A stretch of DNA of 64,000 nt from Folioceros fuciformis (taxonomy: Eukaryota > Anthocerotophyta > Anthocerotopsida > Anthocerotales). Shown here piece after piece: positions 29,016 through 41,600 of this stretch (position 1 is the stretch's first letter; every line of letters begins with the position of its first letter). The notes under the pieces were generated by a model. It worked only from the letters and a program-made list of their open reading frames with translations. It searched no databases and was not told where the DNA came from. The DNA lies in contig JBNGIO010006162.1 of NCBI GenBank assembly GCA_049999805.1, positions 103,827 through 167,826 of the forward strand, written 5' to 3'. The position numbers and the translations under genes were made by a program.

Positions 29016-32000
29016 ATGCCGGCCTCCGCCCCCGCCCTCTCCTGGCTGCCCTGCCTGCCGGTTGCTCTCCTTTCCTCCCTCCCCCCGTCCTGCTCTGCCC
29101 GGCCCTGCCCTTTCCCGCCGTGCTTGTTTTCCGATTCTGCCTTCCCGTCCCTACCGCGGGTCCCGCTTCGGGACGTCATGCAGCCTGACCGCTGTTTGCC
29201 TGATCGCTGCTTGCCTCTTGAGCATTTGAGTGCTGTGTGATGATTCTGCTGTAGGCACTTTGTGGTTCGTGAAGAGAGGCGAGGCTCTCGGTCGAGGAAT
29301 TCGTGAGCTGAACGTGCCTGGGAAGGAATTGGCTGAGTGTGCACGGTGGTTTGTAAGTTTCTGCTCTGTTGGTGTGCGGCTTGCTGCGAGCTGGGGCCTA
29401 GGTTGGAGGAATTGAGCTGGGATGGGAATGTGGAATCGGGAAGTGGAGTTGTAGTTGGAATCGCGTCCTTTTCTGAGATGGCTTCGGTTGCCACGTTCTT
29501 GTGGGAGTGGTAGCTGGGAGCGGGTTGCATGCGCTGTTTAGTGATAGCATTTGCAAGGTGGAGGGTCTCAGCATTGTACGGGGTTTGAGTAGTGAGTTTG
29601 GTGCTGATTGGGGACTGGTTTAACGGTGGTGCCCAGGCTCTGGGGTTGCGGGACCCTGGTTTAGCTGCAATCACTCCGACGTGCCAACACGTTGCTCTTG
29701 GAAGCTGGAGAGTAGATTGTCCGCGTCAGCGTTGCGCTTTGTGCAAGTCTATGAGGTCTGCTGGCAAGGTATGCTGCCCCTGTTGCCTTTGGGACGATAT
29801 ACGCGCAGCTTGTCATGTAGTCTTTTTGTGTGGTGGGACTGGGAGAGAAGAGTAGGTCATCTCTTTATTCTATGGATCTGTATCTGGGAGAGCGTCCCTC
29901 TGCTTACTCTATGCACGGCCTCGCAGTTTGTATTACACATCAAAAGGAAGGGCTCACTGGTTTCTGTAAATTCATCAACCGTAAAGACTGATGGCAACCT
30001 AAATCTGGACACCCTGGAGCAATCACCAGATAAACTTGGCGTGCTACGGGTGGATCCTGGCCTTGTCCCTTATCGTGACCACCTGAAGTACAGGTATCAT
30101 AAGTACCTGCAGCTGAAGGGGAACATCCAGAAATACGAGGGAGGACTGGACACTTTTTCCAAAGGTTCGGGCTATGATTCTGCACGTTATTCGTCCCCTT
30201 GCTCGCTATGAAGAAAGGGATAATCATAAGTCACTTGTCTTGTGACTCTGCTTTGGAATTTGATCGAAAAATATTTCATTGAGGCAGGGTATGAGAAGTT
30301 CGGTTTCGTAAGAGACGGTGACTCGATAATATACCGAGAATGGGCTCCTGCAGCGCAGTGAGTCATCCCCTCCAGGGCAACACACAGCGAAGTTAGAGAG
30401 TGGCTTTCGCTTGAACGTTGGTCTGTCCTGGGTCTGCCAGGTTGTGGCTTCAGCTTGAATTCATGTTTTACCTGGGATGTTAACTAGATTATGTGGTGGT
30501 GTCCAGGGCTGCTCAGCTGATAGGCGACTTCAATGGTTGGAACGGGTCGGAGTATCACTTAGCCAAAAACCAGTTCGGGGTCTGGACAATTAAGCTAACG
30601 GATAAAGATGGAAAGGCCGCTATTCCACACGGATCTAGGGTCAAAGTGCGTCTCCAGAAAGGGGATGGGACCTGGATTGATCGAATACCTGCCTGGATCA
30701 AGTGGGCTACTGTTGAGCCTGGAAGAATGGGTGCAGCCTATGACGGTATCTATTGGGACCCACCAGCTTCTAAAAGGTTGCTCTATTACATCTTTCAGTG
30801 TCTACCTCTGTTTGAAAGCTGTGCAGCTCTGGTTCCACGGTTGGTTTATGCACTGCAGTGCGCGACCAGCTTGAATGATGAAGTGATGATCAGTGCTGAC
30901 AATCTCTGTCCCTTATGACATTCTGAACAGGTATCAATTCAAGCACGGAAGGCCTCCAAAGCCTGCCGCACCACGAATATACGAAGCTCATGTTGGAATG
31001 AGTTCCAAAGAGCCACGCGTAGCCTCGTATATTGAATTTGCCGACAATGTCCTTCCTCGAATAAAGGCCAATAATTACAATACCGTGCAATTAATGGCAG
31101 TGATGGAGCATGCCTATTATGGATCCTTCGGCTATCATGTGACCAATTTTTTTGCTGTGAGCAGTCGGTCAGGCACTCCAGACGAACTTAAATATCTGAT
31201 TGACAAAGCGCACTCATTGGGTTTACGGGTTCTCATGGACGTTGTGCATAGCCACGCAAGCAGCAATGTAGTTGATGGTCTAAATGGATTTGATCTGGGG
31301 CAGGCAGCCCAGGATTCCTACTTTTATACCGGCCAAAGAGGCTATCACTCGCTATGGGACAGCCGCTTGTTTAACTATGGAAACTGGGAAGTCCAAAGGT
31401 TCTTGCTTTCAAACTTACGCTGGTGGTTCGAAGAATATAATTTTGATGGGTTTAGATTCGACGGAGTCACATCCATGCTATATCACCACCATGGGTTGAA
31501 TATGGCATTTTCAGGAAGTTACAATGAGTATTTCAGTGAGGCAACAGATGTGGATGCAGTAGTATACCTCATGCTTGCCAACGATCTCATTCACAGTGTC
31601 TATCCAGATGCAACTATGATTGCAGAGGATGTGTCTGGAATGCCGACCTTGTGTAGACCGGTTCAAGAAGGTGGTGTCGGTTTTGACTTCAGATTGGCCA
31701 TGGCTATCCCAGACAAGTGGATACAATATCTGAAAGACAGGAAGGACGAAGAATGGTCAGTTGGCGATATTGTCCAAACGTTGGTAAACAGGAGATACAC
31801 CGAGAAGTGTGTTGCCTATGCTGAAAGTCATGATCAAGTACGTCCTGCTTCATCTTTACTGTTTGTGCATCACCAGTGCACCTAAAATCTCAAGGCAACT
31901 TTCTTTTCCATATGGATGTGCAGTCGATGGTGGGGGACAAGGCTTTTGCATTTTTGCTTATGGATAGGGAGATGTATGACAACATGTCGGATTTGAAACC

Positions 32001-33356
32001 AGCATCCCCTATTGTTGATCGGGGCATTGCACTCCACAAGGTGAATACACCGGACATTCATGTGCTTGATATCAGTGCTGACTGAGCTTCCGTTCCTCCC
32101 TAACAGATCTGCTGGCAGCTACAGTGTCACTGATCTCTGTTGCCATTGCAGATGATTCACTTTGTGACCATGGCACTTGGAGGAGAAGGATATCTCAACT
32201 TCATGGGTAATGAGGTAAGGTGTTTCAGTCTGCAAGATCTGTGGGTTCTCGTTCGAGGTCTGCCTGTGATCATATAGTTGGCTTGTTTTGCCTGTCGTAT
32301 CCTGCAATACATCTAGGGCTTTGGGCGGTCACCTCTGTGGCTGGATTTTGCAGTTTGGTCATCCAGAGTGGATAGATTTTCCGAGAGAAGGCAATGGCTG
32401 GAGCTATGACAAGTGCCGAAGGCAGTGGAGTTTGGTTGACACTGATCATCTCCGGTACAAGGTATCATTTTTGTGTCGTTTCTACTGGAGAAGCACACTG
32501 GACGTCATAGGTGCCATGCCTTTCAACACTTCTTTCTGGACGTGGATGCAGTACATGAACAACTTTGACAAAGCTATGAATGTACTCGAGGAGAGATTCC
32601 ATTTTCTTTCCTCGTCTAATCAGATCCTATCGTCAGCAAATGAATGGGAGAAGGTTGTGGTGCCAATCCCACCTGTGGTTGTGTGAGTTTGTTGCAACAG
32701 TTAGCTGTCAAGACGCAATAGAAGAAGCTGAACCCGGGTTCATGTTCCTCATAACTTGTTTCGTTGTGCGGCCCAGGTCATTGTTTTCGAGAGAGGAGAC
32801 CTGGTGTTCGTCTTCAATTTTCATCCTGTGAACACGTATGCTGGGTAGGTGCAGTGTCCAGCTCAATTCACCGTCACATCGTCGAGGCAATAGTGAAGAA
32901 GCTTAACGTAAGTCCTGTCCTGATAGGTACAAGGTAGGTTGCGATGTGCCGGGGAAGTATCGAATAGCATTAGACAGCGATGCCAAAGAGTTTGGCGGTC
33001 ACGGTCGGGTAAGTACCATAACCTTTGTTCTGCTGTCCTCCCATAAGAAGTTCAGTTCGGGTGTTCTTAGTTCTGTATTCTCACACTGTGTCCTCTGTGA
33101 GCAGCTGGATCCGACGGTGGACCATTTCACCTCTCCTGAAGGGGAGCCTGGGAAGCCAGAGACGAATTTCAACAATAGGCCAAGCTCGTTTCAAGTGCTG
33201 TCTCCATCCAGAACTTGTCAGGTGTGCGTCCACACGGAGCCCAGCTCTCGACTGAAGATTCCCAACTTATGCGCCAGGCCCAGTTGTCGTCCTCTCATAC
33301 ATTTTGGTGGGTTGTTGCAGGTATATTACAAGGTACCCGAGCCTCCTGCTCGCTGA
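29016..33356 (+). CDS. SBE1: Starch-branching enzyme, class I (1,4-alpha-glucan branching enzyme)
   Basis: Plastid enzyme cutting alpha-1,4-glucan and rejoining it as alpha-1,6 branches in starch synthesis. Well-supported exons: 29927-30164, 30288-30357, 30507-30776, 30931-31837, 31924-32040, 32152-32214, 32354-32461, 32552-32653, 32777-32844, 32927-33008, 33105-33221 and 33321-33356; phases agree and introns are 73-154 bp. The 5' part is uncertain: an ATG at 29016 opens a Ser/Pro/Leu-rich frame that could be the transit peptide, but the joint to 29927 is not resolved. An N-terminal CBM48-like part ([17 protein letters not shown]) precedes the GH13 barrel: [20 protein letters not shown] (nucleophile Asp), [10 protein letters not shown] (acid Glu), AESHDQ. 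The C-terminal [18 protein letters not shown] and [15 protein letters not shown] match class I (BEI) better than class II. All catalytic residues I can check are present. Confidence 0.9.
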
Positions 33357-33761
33357 CTCATAGACCTGCAACTTTGAGGTGGCTAGATGCGAGAAGTGTT
33401 CCATCCGAAACAGCCAAGTTGCTACCAGTGTACACTATTCTACTACCACGAACATCCCACACAACTTCCGGAACAGAGGTTCCTGGATGTGGCCATTCGC
33501 ACATCGGCTGTGAAAGCCGTACACTCCCGACATACTTACTTTGTATAGTAGACTTATGAATGTCAAAGTACGCATGTACATACTCCATCCCGAAATTTCA
33601 CGTATCGGGTGTAAACGACTTGACGGCCTTGTAACCTTGTAAACCTTACGTGAAATGTCTACGGACAGAAGACTGTTGCGATTCTAACCACGACGGCTGA
33701 GAGGTTTGGCTGCTGGGCTCCAGTGCGGGAGCGGGTACTTGAAATTGGGGGCGCCTCTTGC
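33357..33761. other. Intergenic spacer between branching enzyme and RecA
   Basis: No gene is seen. It should hold the branching-enzyme 3' UTR and the RecA promoter. Confidence 0.5.
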
Positions 33762-36156
33762 ATGGCTGCATGTTGTGCAGCAGAAATCCCTGCGGTAGGG
33801 GGATGGCTGCGCCCCTCTCATCAGTTAGGTACCTTGTTTCCGGTATTCAGCTCGTTTAGAGGAAGCATGTTTCGAGGAGCTCACTCCCGGTGTCTGAGGC
33901 TGGTGACGGCTCGCCTGCTGGACTCTCCCCATCCAGCTGCCGCACTGCACACGCTCCGTCTACACTCTTCCCTTCTCCATCCTCCTGAAAGGCAGAGCCT
34001 CGTGAGACATTTTGGGGGCTGGGATTCTGCATTCTCGCCACGTCATTATTGCCTGGTCTGCGCCTGGCCCAGAGTGGCTTCCTCGCTACCTTCTCAGCCT
34101 TGTGGTGTGGGCTATCTGAGCTTCTCGGTTGGGGGTGTGGGGGGCAGGATGGCAGAGACCTCAGCAATTCACCATGGCACAGGAGCTTTGCCACCCAGGT
34201 CCGGAAAGGTTAGCCTCCTTGTAAACACATGATGGCGTGCTCAGTTTCTGGAGCAATTTCGTTCTAGTCGGCCCTGAAATCTGCAAGAAAGGTTTCATTG
34301 TTAAACTTGTGAAATGTGAGTTTTCCTGTAGTGTTATACTCTGTTCTGCGTGTGCAGGGTGAGGCCTTTGCACGTGTTTGCATTGCTTTGTTTCAAGATC
34401 TGCTTCTCTTTGATTGGCTACTCATCCAGTGCCGGACTGTTTGGTACCCTGGTATCATCAGGAGGCAAGCGGAGCCCGAAGCAGGTGGATGTTGAAGGTC
34501 AGTCGGATGGAGCTTCTGTGCGGGAGGCCGCACTGCAGGCAGCTATCTCGAAAATAGAGCAAGAGTATGGAAAGGAAACAGTTATTTGGATGGGGAGAAA
34601 TAACCCCCGCCAGGATATCCCAGTTATCTCGACAGGATCGCTATCACTTGATATAGCTTTGGGAATCGGTGGCTTGCCAAGGGTACGCTGTGGGCTGTGT
34701 GCTTGGGGAGTGTGATGAAAGTTGAGGGTGGTTGTTGATGTGATTGCCGCTTACACTGCTTGTGCTCTGCTGAGTGTTTGGAGAGGGCCCATTCTTTCAA
34801 GGTTGAGTTCAGCTAACTTGGCTCCCACTACCAGGGCCGTGTTATAGAAATCTATGGTCCTGAGGCATCCGGAAAAACTACTCTGGCACTCCATGTCATC
34901 GCAGAGGCTCAGAAACTAGGAGGTATTGTCCACAGGCTGATGTACTGCAAATGTGCGTTGTTCTTTTGCAGGTGGGCCAGACATTAATGAATCACAGTTC
35001 TCCGTGCTTTGCAGGTAAATGTCTCTTCGTCGATGCAGAGCATGCCCTTGACCGATCCTTTGCAGAGAAGATTGGTGTTGATGTAAACGACCTGTTGCTA
35101 TCACAGCCTGACGATGGGGAGCAAGCGCTCAATATCACTGACTTAATGATCAGAAGTGGCAGCATTGATGTTGTTGTGGTCGACAGTGTGAGTGCTGTCT
35201 CTGCTTCGATTGCTTAGCTACATTAAAAGTTGTTTTTGTTGTGAGTCGATGGGCTTGCTCGTCGGGTTACTCACATAGTCATGATCAATGTTGTACCTGC
35301 CAGGTGGCAGCTTTGGTGCCCAAAGCAGAGTTGGAAGGAGACATGGGTGATTCGCATATGGCCCTACAGGCTCGCCTCATGAGCCAGGCTCTGAGGAAGC
35401 TCACTCATTCTCTTGCACGCGCTCAAACAACCCTCATCTTTATCAACCAGGTCTGTCCGTACCCAAGGAATCCTTCTCCATGTTTGCCAGGTCCTGGTGG
35501 TTGTTGGTGATGCTTACTGTGATGGTGGAACAGATAAGATCAAAACTAGGAACTTTTGGAGGATTCGGGGGTCCCACAGAGGTGACCTCGGGAGGCAACG
35601 CCTTGAAGTTTTACGCCTCTGTCCGGCTTAACATCCGCCGAACAAATATGCTGAAGACAGGAAACGAGGTGTGCTCAGCTGTCAAGATTTGGGCAGTGTG
35701 CATTTGAGTGTCAGTTTTGTGCAGAGCTGAAAATTTTCTTGCCCGACTTAATTCACCATCGTGTCTTGGGGATGGGTTTCTTTGCAGGTAACAGGAAATC
35801 AAGTGGTGGTGAAGGTGGCAAAGAACAAGCTAGCACCTCCCTTTAGGACGGCAGAATTTGAGATAGAGTTTGGCAGAGGCATCTCTCGAGAAGGCGAGGT
35901 TTTGGAGTTGGGCGTGAAGCATGGCTTGCTCTCCAAATCAGGGTCCTGGTTTGCGTACAACAAAGAGAATTTTGCCAATGGTAGAGACCAGGGCAAGACG
36001 TACCTCCGCGAGAACTCTGACTTCTGTGACAAGTTAATTGGACTTATCAAGGAAGCCAGTCTGGATGGGAGGGGCTCGACATTGGACTCAGATACAGTCG
36101 AGGATATGAACGATGAAGACGTTGAGCCTCAGGACTTCTACGCTAGGGAGGCATAA
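33762..36156 (+). CDS. RECA: Organellar RecA-type recombinase
   Basis: Strand-exchange ATPase that keeps organelle genomes stable. Secure exons are about 34398-34682, 34835-34922, 35015-35187, 35304-35450, 35534-35668 and 35788-36156. Exon 1, 33762-34208, is the likely targeting presequence: Arg/Ser/Leu-rich with few acidic residues, though its splice into exon 2 is less certain. The core starts with [18 protein letters not shown], then Walker A GPEASGKT split from the preceding GLPRG by an intron. It continues with [27 protein letters not shown] (Walker B), [20 protein letters not shown] (DNA-binding loops) and [11 protein letters not shown]. The acidic C-terminal tail ([15 protein letters not shown]) recalls the regulatory tail of bacterial RecA. 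The sequence is bacterial-type RecA, not RAD51. Whether it enters plastids, mitochondria or both cannot be decided from this. Confidence 0.92.
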
Positions 36157-36502
36157 GGAAAGTTTTAAATTGCGTTTCTAGCAGTCTTTCCGTCCTCCGG
36201 GTCATCCTTAGCATTTGCAGGTTCAAGGCAAGACCTGAGTCGTTGCGAACTCAGTATCTTCTTTTGAACACAGCGGAGGATTTTGTTGCTGAAAATATTT
36301 TTTGTCCGGAGCCTCTTAACTATGTTTCTTGGGGAGACATTGCTCCGTTCCAGCACTCCGAGTATCTTCCATCGTCTCGGACACAATCCAGCGCACTTAG
36401 TACTGGACTTGCTTACGGTGCATGGCAGTATTTGTTTCACTATTGCGTAGGCTTATGTCTGAGCGCAGTTTTCTCCAAACGATCATTTGAAGCGGAGCTG
36501 AT
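36157..36502. other. Spacer with an unexplained open frame
   Basis: Between RecA and the coiled-coil gene a frame is open from about 36243 (SWGDIAPFQHSEYLPSSR is part of it). It could be an upstream exon of the coiled-coil gene or chance. No consistent splice was found. Confidence 0.3.
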
Positions 36503-37198
36503 ATGGAAGGGTACTCTAGCTTGTTGACTCAGTTGTCTCATTTTAAACGAGAGCTTGACGGAATTAATCGCGAGCTGGAGGAGGAGATAAGGAGGACTGG
36601 AACACTAGACTTCGAGCACAGTCACCTACGTGAAATTGAGAAGGAGGCAACAGCAGACCGAGCAGATTCGATCTGCACTCTCGTCCGCAAAGATGGACCA
36701 TTGAACGATCTCTCAGCGAGGCTGCAAGCTATGAAGGAGCAAAACCAGCTTGCTGAAACAAGAGTCAGTGCGAAAGAGACAAGGAAAGGTGACATTCGCT
36801 CCAAGATTGACCAGGACCGAGATGCATTCGTGGCAGGGTGCAAGACCTTTAACCATGTTCACGAACACCTGGGACAAACGTCGATTCGGCCGCTGAAGCA
36901 GAATCTGCTGGACCACATCTCGAAACTAAAGAAAGATGTAGCCGCTGAGGGGCTTTCGCAACCCCAGTCCAGCGACATTGAGGTTGCACTAGGGCTGCAA
37001 GGTGAAAGTCACATAAATTTGAAGCGTCAAGCTGACGAGCAACAGGATGAGGAGATTCAGAAGCTGCGCAGAGAGCTTCTAATATGCTCGGAGGTCCAGG
37101 AAGAGCTGCAGAATTGCAGCCAAGGCATGCGATTGGAGTTATTCCGTCTTGGTGAAGGAATCTTGAAGCCTACTGCCTTAGGTGGAGTATCAACCTGA
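36503..37198 (+). CDS. Coiled-coil protein of unknown function
   Basis: A single-exon frame of 231 residues starting at the ATG at 36503. Most of the protein is predicted by eye to be coiled coil, with heptad-like spacing and many Glu, Lys, Arg and Leu: ELDGINRELEEEIRRTG near the N-terminus, LQAMKEQNQLAETRVSAKE in the middle, and KLRRELLICSEVQEELQN near the C-terminus. A break around residues 115-125 (CKTFNHVHEHLG) may be a hinge. There are no signal peptide, membrane span or catalytic motif. It follows RecA in the same direction by about 350 bp but has its own spacing, so no functional link is implied. I do not recognise a family. Confidence 0.6.
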   Translation: MEGYSSLLTQLSHFKRELDGINRELEEEIRRTGTLDFEHSHLREIEKEATADRADSICTLVRKDGPLNDLSARLQAMKEQNQLAETRVSAKETRKGDIRSKIDQDRDAFVAGCKTFNHVHEHLGQTSIRPLKQNLLDHISKLKKDVAAEGLSQPQSSDIEVALGLQGESHINLKRQADEQQDEEIQKLRRELLICSEVQEELQNCSQGMRLELFRLGEGILKPTALGGVST

Positions 37199-37583
37199 GA
37201 TGCATTTCCTGTAAACAATTGTTTTGGAATGAGCCTTGGAGGAAACATCTCTACCTTTGCTCCCTCGCTTCAACTTAGACTTCCAGCGTGCTCCTTCAAT
37301 TAGAAGAGGTGATTCAGACACTACGACAGGAAAACGGTGTCTAGATGATGTATAGTGGTAATAGGGCGCGTTTCTTCACCCTTGCATGCTGTATGCTATT
37401 GGTATTATCAAGGGTAAGAGGAAAATAAACCCCGTTGATATCGGTAAGCTTGGAACGGAATTTGTCAATTGAAGGCCGACGTTTATTTCCTTTGGCAGGT
37501 TATAAGACGCTAAGTATGTAGGTATATGTCTCCGTCCCAGGGTCCATCCGTATTGAGCAAGAAGGTCTGGTAGTGACGCGCAG
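37199..37583. other. Intergenic spacer
   Basis: No gene is seen. It should contain the 3' UTR of the coiled-coil gene and the promoter of the POLE3-like gene. Confidence 0.5.
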
Positions 37584-38326
37584 ATGGCAGCTCAGGGGGA
37601 GACAGAGGAGCTGCCCCGAGCGAATGTGAAGAGAGTAGTGAAATCTAAGCTGTCAGATTTGTCCAGTGCTCACTACGATGATGATCGAAGGTACAAGGAG
37701 GTGGTGGTGAACAAGGAGGCTCTCGTTGCTTTTGCTGAGAGTGCGAAGATCTTCATCCACTACATCTCTGCTACGTGAGTCACTCTGGAGGCTTTGTGTT
37801 GGGGTTTTCACTTGTATGTGCAAGGGGCATCCGGTGTGGTGGGAAAAGATACGTGAGTGAATGGTGCGTGCTTGGGGATGTGTCCAATTTTGCCTTCGCC
37901 AATGCTTGGAGCAGGGCCAACGACATTTGTCGCGAGTCTAAGCGCCTCACGATCAACGCGGATGATGTTTTGAAAGCTGTGGAAGAGATTGACTTTGCTG
38001 AATTCTTGGAGCCCCTGAGAGCTACGCTCAAAGGTAATTCTGGTCTCAGCGCCCTCATCTTGTCCGTGTTTTCCACCTCGTAGTTGCTTGGCACACAGTG
38101 GTTGATTAGGTTGCGGTTCTCTACTGGCCTCCTGCCTCTTGCAGGTTATCGACAAGAAAATGAATCGAAGAAGTCGGAGACTAAGAAAAAGGCTCCTTCA
38201 ACAGGCAAGAAGAGGAAAGTGAGTCCCGTGGAGAAAAGCAAACAGGCCGTGGATGTGCGCCTGGACAGCGCGGACAAGGTTGTAGAGGGAAGTCAGAGTG
38301 TCGACGAAGAGATGAGTCCGTCATGA
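37584..38326 (+). CDS. Histone-fold protein, POLE3/DPB4 (CHRAC17) type
   Basis: I join three exons, 37584-37774, 37915-38033 and 38145-38326, giving 163 residues. The histone fold reads LPRANVKRVVKSKL, KEALVAFAESAKIFIHYISAT, ANDICRESKRLTINADDVLKAVEEIDF and FLEPLRATLKGYRQEN, followed by a Lys/Ser/Glu-rich tail. This is the layout of POLE3/DPB4, a small subunit of DNA polymerase epsilon that pairs with a POLE4/DPB3 partner, binds DNA and H3-H4, and in animals also sits in the CHRAC remodeller. It differs from NF-YB transcription factors, which lack the basic/acidic tail and have a stricter core. The intron between ISAT and ANDI removes a 140-bp stretch that would otherwise read through as a longer, unrelated peptide. 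It converges with a Treslin-like replication gene. Confidence 0.82.
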
Positions 38327-38657
38327 AGGTACAAACACTATGCGGCAATCAACCACGGGAATCGAATAGAGACTGCGACTGAGAGATCATTGTCACAGTT
38401 GCTTGTACAGTAGGACCAGCTGGCTCCGGGTCTCGTTGTCGTCAAATACAAGCGTTACAGAGTACTGTTTTTTGCGTTTCGAGAGAACGTTTCTGGGATA
38501 TTACTGGGGTTTTCCTTTTAATTCCTTTTGTCCTTCACAACTGTACATAAGTCTCTCGACAAAATTCCTGTACACCAGTGCGTCTCTTCAAAACCTACGG
38601 CGAGTCCTCGGAGTCGAAGTCGAAGACCGAAGAATCTGCGACAAGACAATTTTTAGG
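38327..38657. other. Convergent 3' region
   Basis: About 330 bp between the stops of the POLE3-like (+) and Treslin-like (-) genes. No gene is seen; it should hold both 3' UTRs. Confidence 0.5.
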
Positions 38658-41600
38658 TCAGCCGTTCCAGTTGCAAAGAAAGGGTACCCGCGGGATATTA
38701 GTACCAGCAACTCCGTTTTGACAACATGCCCCTCCAATCTGCTCTGTATTAAGGAAGACTACCCAGTACTTACCCTGCATTCCGTCACTCATGACCCGAG
38801 GGAACGAACATGAGAACCTGGGTTGGGCAAACTTTTGCAGTTTCGCGGATATTACCCTCTGCTGTCCCCCGGCAACCAAATTGGAAGTCTCCTCGGGAAC
38901 ACCCACTGGCCTGTCAGGACTGCAGACACCTATTCGCTTGCGGCGAATCTGTACATAGGTATCTTGAGTGCGGTAGCCCCGTAACTCTTGCCGCCTGATC
39001 CTGTTTCTGACTGTTCGGGTCTTTAATTTAATCATAATCCACCCTTTCTCATCAAGGATCTGACAAACCTTTTGAAACACAACAGGAAATGGGTCTAGGT
39101 ACCTGCGAATTCAAAAACCAATAGATTAGGCTAGTCCGATGGTGCAATCCAACTTAGAAGCAACAAAGATACATATGAGTACAGCACAAGACCTACCTCT
39201 CGAAGAAAGTTTGCAGGTACGATTTCTTAGTCTTGGGTACCCCCCTACGGGAGCTCAAAAATATCCTCTCCATGAGAGAGGAAATCTCAACCCCCAGATC
39301 ATGAATTTCTCGGTCACTAAAGAGGCCTTGAGAAACTACAGAGTGCAGCTGCCTCTGTATCTCCAACTCATGCCTGAACCAATGAATTGAAGTCCAAGGA
39401 TCAATATGTGGTGCAAGCATCAAATGTCCTCCGACAATGAAAACTTAATTGAGGTAAGTCTTTCGTTTTGCGACACCAGAGCCACCGTTACGCCTCACTC
39501 CTATCTAAATGTTCGACACAAAAGCGAGAAAAATGAAGACCTGCTAAGACTTTCGTCGGGTTTACACTCGGAATGGCACTCCATGCGTTGAGAAGACCTC
39601 CAAGAAGCTGCAGGTGCAACAGTTGAACTGTTGAGGCCCAAAGTCGATTAAAAGTTAAATGCCTTCGCACCCCCGGTTAGAAGATTAACACTGGTAATCA
39701 GCAACAGTACTTACAAGCTCTATTGCATATTGGCTTCACACCCGAGTTAGAAAGTTGAATACTACTCACAAACAACGTCCACAGTGGTTGTGGGACAGTC
39801 TTGTTGTTGCTTGACCAGATCAGGTTCCTGAGTGCCAGGTACCACGATATCAGCTTCCAAGCGCCATTCGCTGTCTTCTGGATGTGCTTGCTGAGGTGTA
39901 CCACTTTCGATTGACTTCCCGTGATTACCAGGGTTCGAGTAAGCATCAGGGGGAAATCTAGGTCCTTCTGAGCTCAGTCCAATCGAGTGACTTCCACCAT
40001 GCCAGGGAACATGATTTTTTGAGAGGAGGTCCACACTCTCATGCTCCAAACTTGCTAATAAGTCCTGGGCATCCCGTGCAGTCGATCCAACAGATTTCGA
40101 CATATTCAGCTCCGGTGTACCTCGAGCATATGAGATTTTCTTTTCAGCTTTTTCTGAGTTCACTGACTCTAGTACAAAGTCGCTTGTTTCTGGTCCTACC
40201 CCAAATGCAAGAGCAGCCAACACCCCATCAAGAACCTGGGAACTCAACTCCAAAGACTGCGCCTCTTCCAGATCACCCTGGCCATCCTGCAAATCGCTGG
40301 TCAGCACGCCATCCAATGGCACATCCACATGTTTGCAACCATTTTCAAGAGGATCTGTCGTCAAGTTGACGAGCTTCACCTCTGTAGTTGACCGGATATC
40401 TGGCTTCATGTTTCGGTCCTCCTTGATGCCGAAGCAGGATGTCACTGGTTTCAAGTTGGGTGAATTCAATACGGTGTCCAGCAAGGCACCTTGATCACTT
40501 GTGATGATCGACAAAGTAGCGCAGTGAACTGTTAACGGCTCCATCAGTGCCGCATACGTTGATCCATACTGGGAAAATTGCACCACAGCCACGGCACGCG
40601 CGCGAGCCAAGTGCAGAAGAAACATCTGCCAAGATGGTTTGCTGGCTTCAAACTCACAGCGATCTTGCTGCAGCAGCTGGAAACATGCAATTTCGGGCAA
40701 TTCACGGTCTTTTTCAACCATAACTGCTTCAGTTTTGGAGCATGCCCACATCAAAAAGGTGTCGCAGTCCCTAAGCCAGTTAGCCAGGGCTTCATGCTTC
40801 GGCAGCAATTTGGTTACCAAGACTGTAGATGCCCCTTCCCCAGGTATTCTCTCAGGGGCATCATGAAATGAACAACACTTTTTGCTGCTCAGTCGCTTAG
40901 ATACCGGCCGTAAAAATGTCAGATCATAGAGCTCGACATGACTAACAGCCTGAGCTTCTGTTTTACCACAGGTGTCAACCTCAACCACGATATCCGCTGA
41001 TGTAAACGTCTCTCTGCAGGGAAGTCGGAGGGCAGGAAATGCTACACAGGGCCACAAAAGGCAGAAAGGAAGTGCGGTGGACCCGGCTATAAGGAGCTCT
41101 AGATCCCAGAAACTCCACTTCAGCTTCGAAAACCTGGTTCGTAAGCTGAGTTGCTGAGGGGAGTGTTCCAAAATCCTGGACCTGTCCACATCCCTAGTGG
41201 CTGGAACATCTCTGCAGTCATCATTATAAGGTTCGGGTACATGGATCCAGCAAAGATGTATGCCTTTCTTTACTAGAGTGCTGGAAACCACCTTGAGTTT
41301 TGGTGAAAGAAATGCTGCCACAGACAACTCTTGGCATCCATTGTGCAATCGAAGCCACGGCGTAAAGAGAACGAGTAAATTAGGTTGCGTCTCCCACGTT
41401 TTCTGTTCCAAACCTGCAACACTAGCCTTCACATACCATGGAAGCTCACTAACAATGCACACAAGAGCTTCCTGGAGGGCATCAGAGGTGGAATCAACCA
41501 AATGATGCTCCGCTGACATAACCCCGGACTCATCCATCTTGTCCTCCAAGTCAACCTTGCACTCTTCTATTCTGTCCGCTGTGTTAACCTCGGACTCCTC

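Noticed and set aside
37775-37914. Read-through of the POLE3-like intron as extra coding sequence
   Set aside because: The intron has good GT-AG ends, and removing it gives the family's ISAT-ANDI continuity.
38744-38773. A possible 30-bp intron near the end of the Treslin-like gene
   Set aside because: Too short for a spliceosomal intron, and the frame reads through without it.
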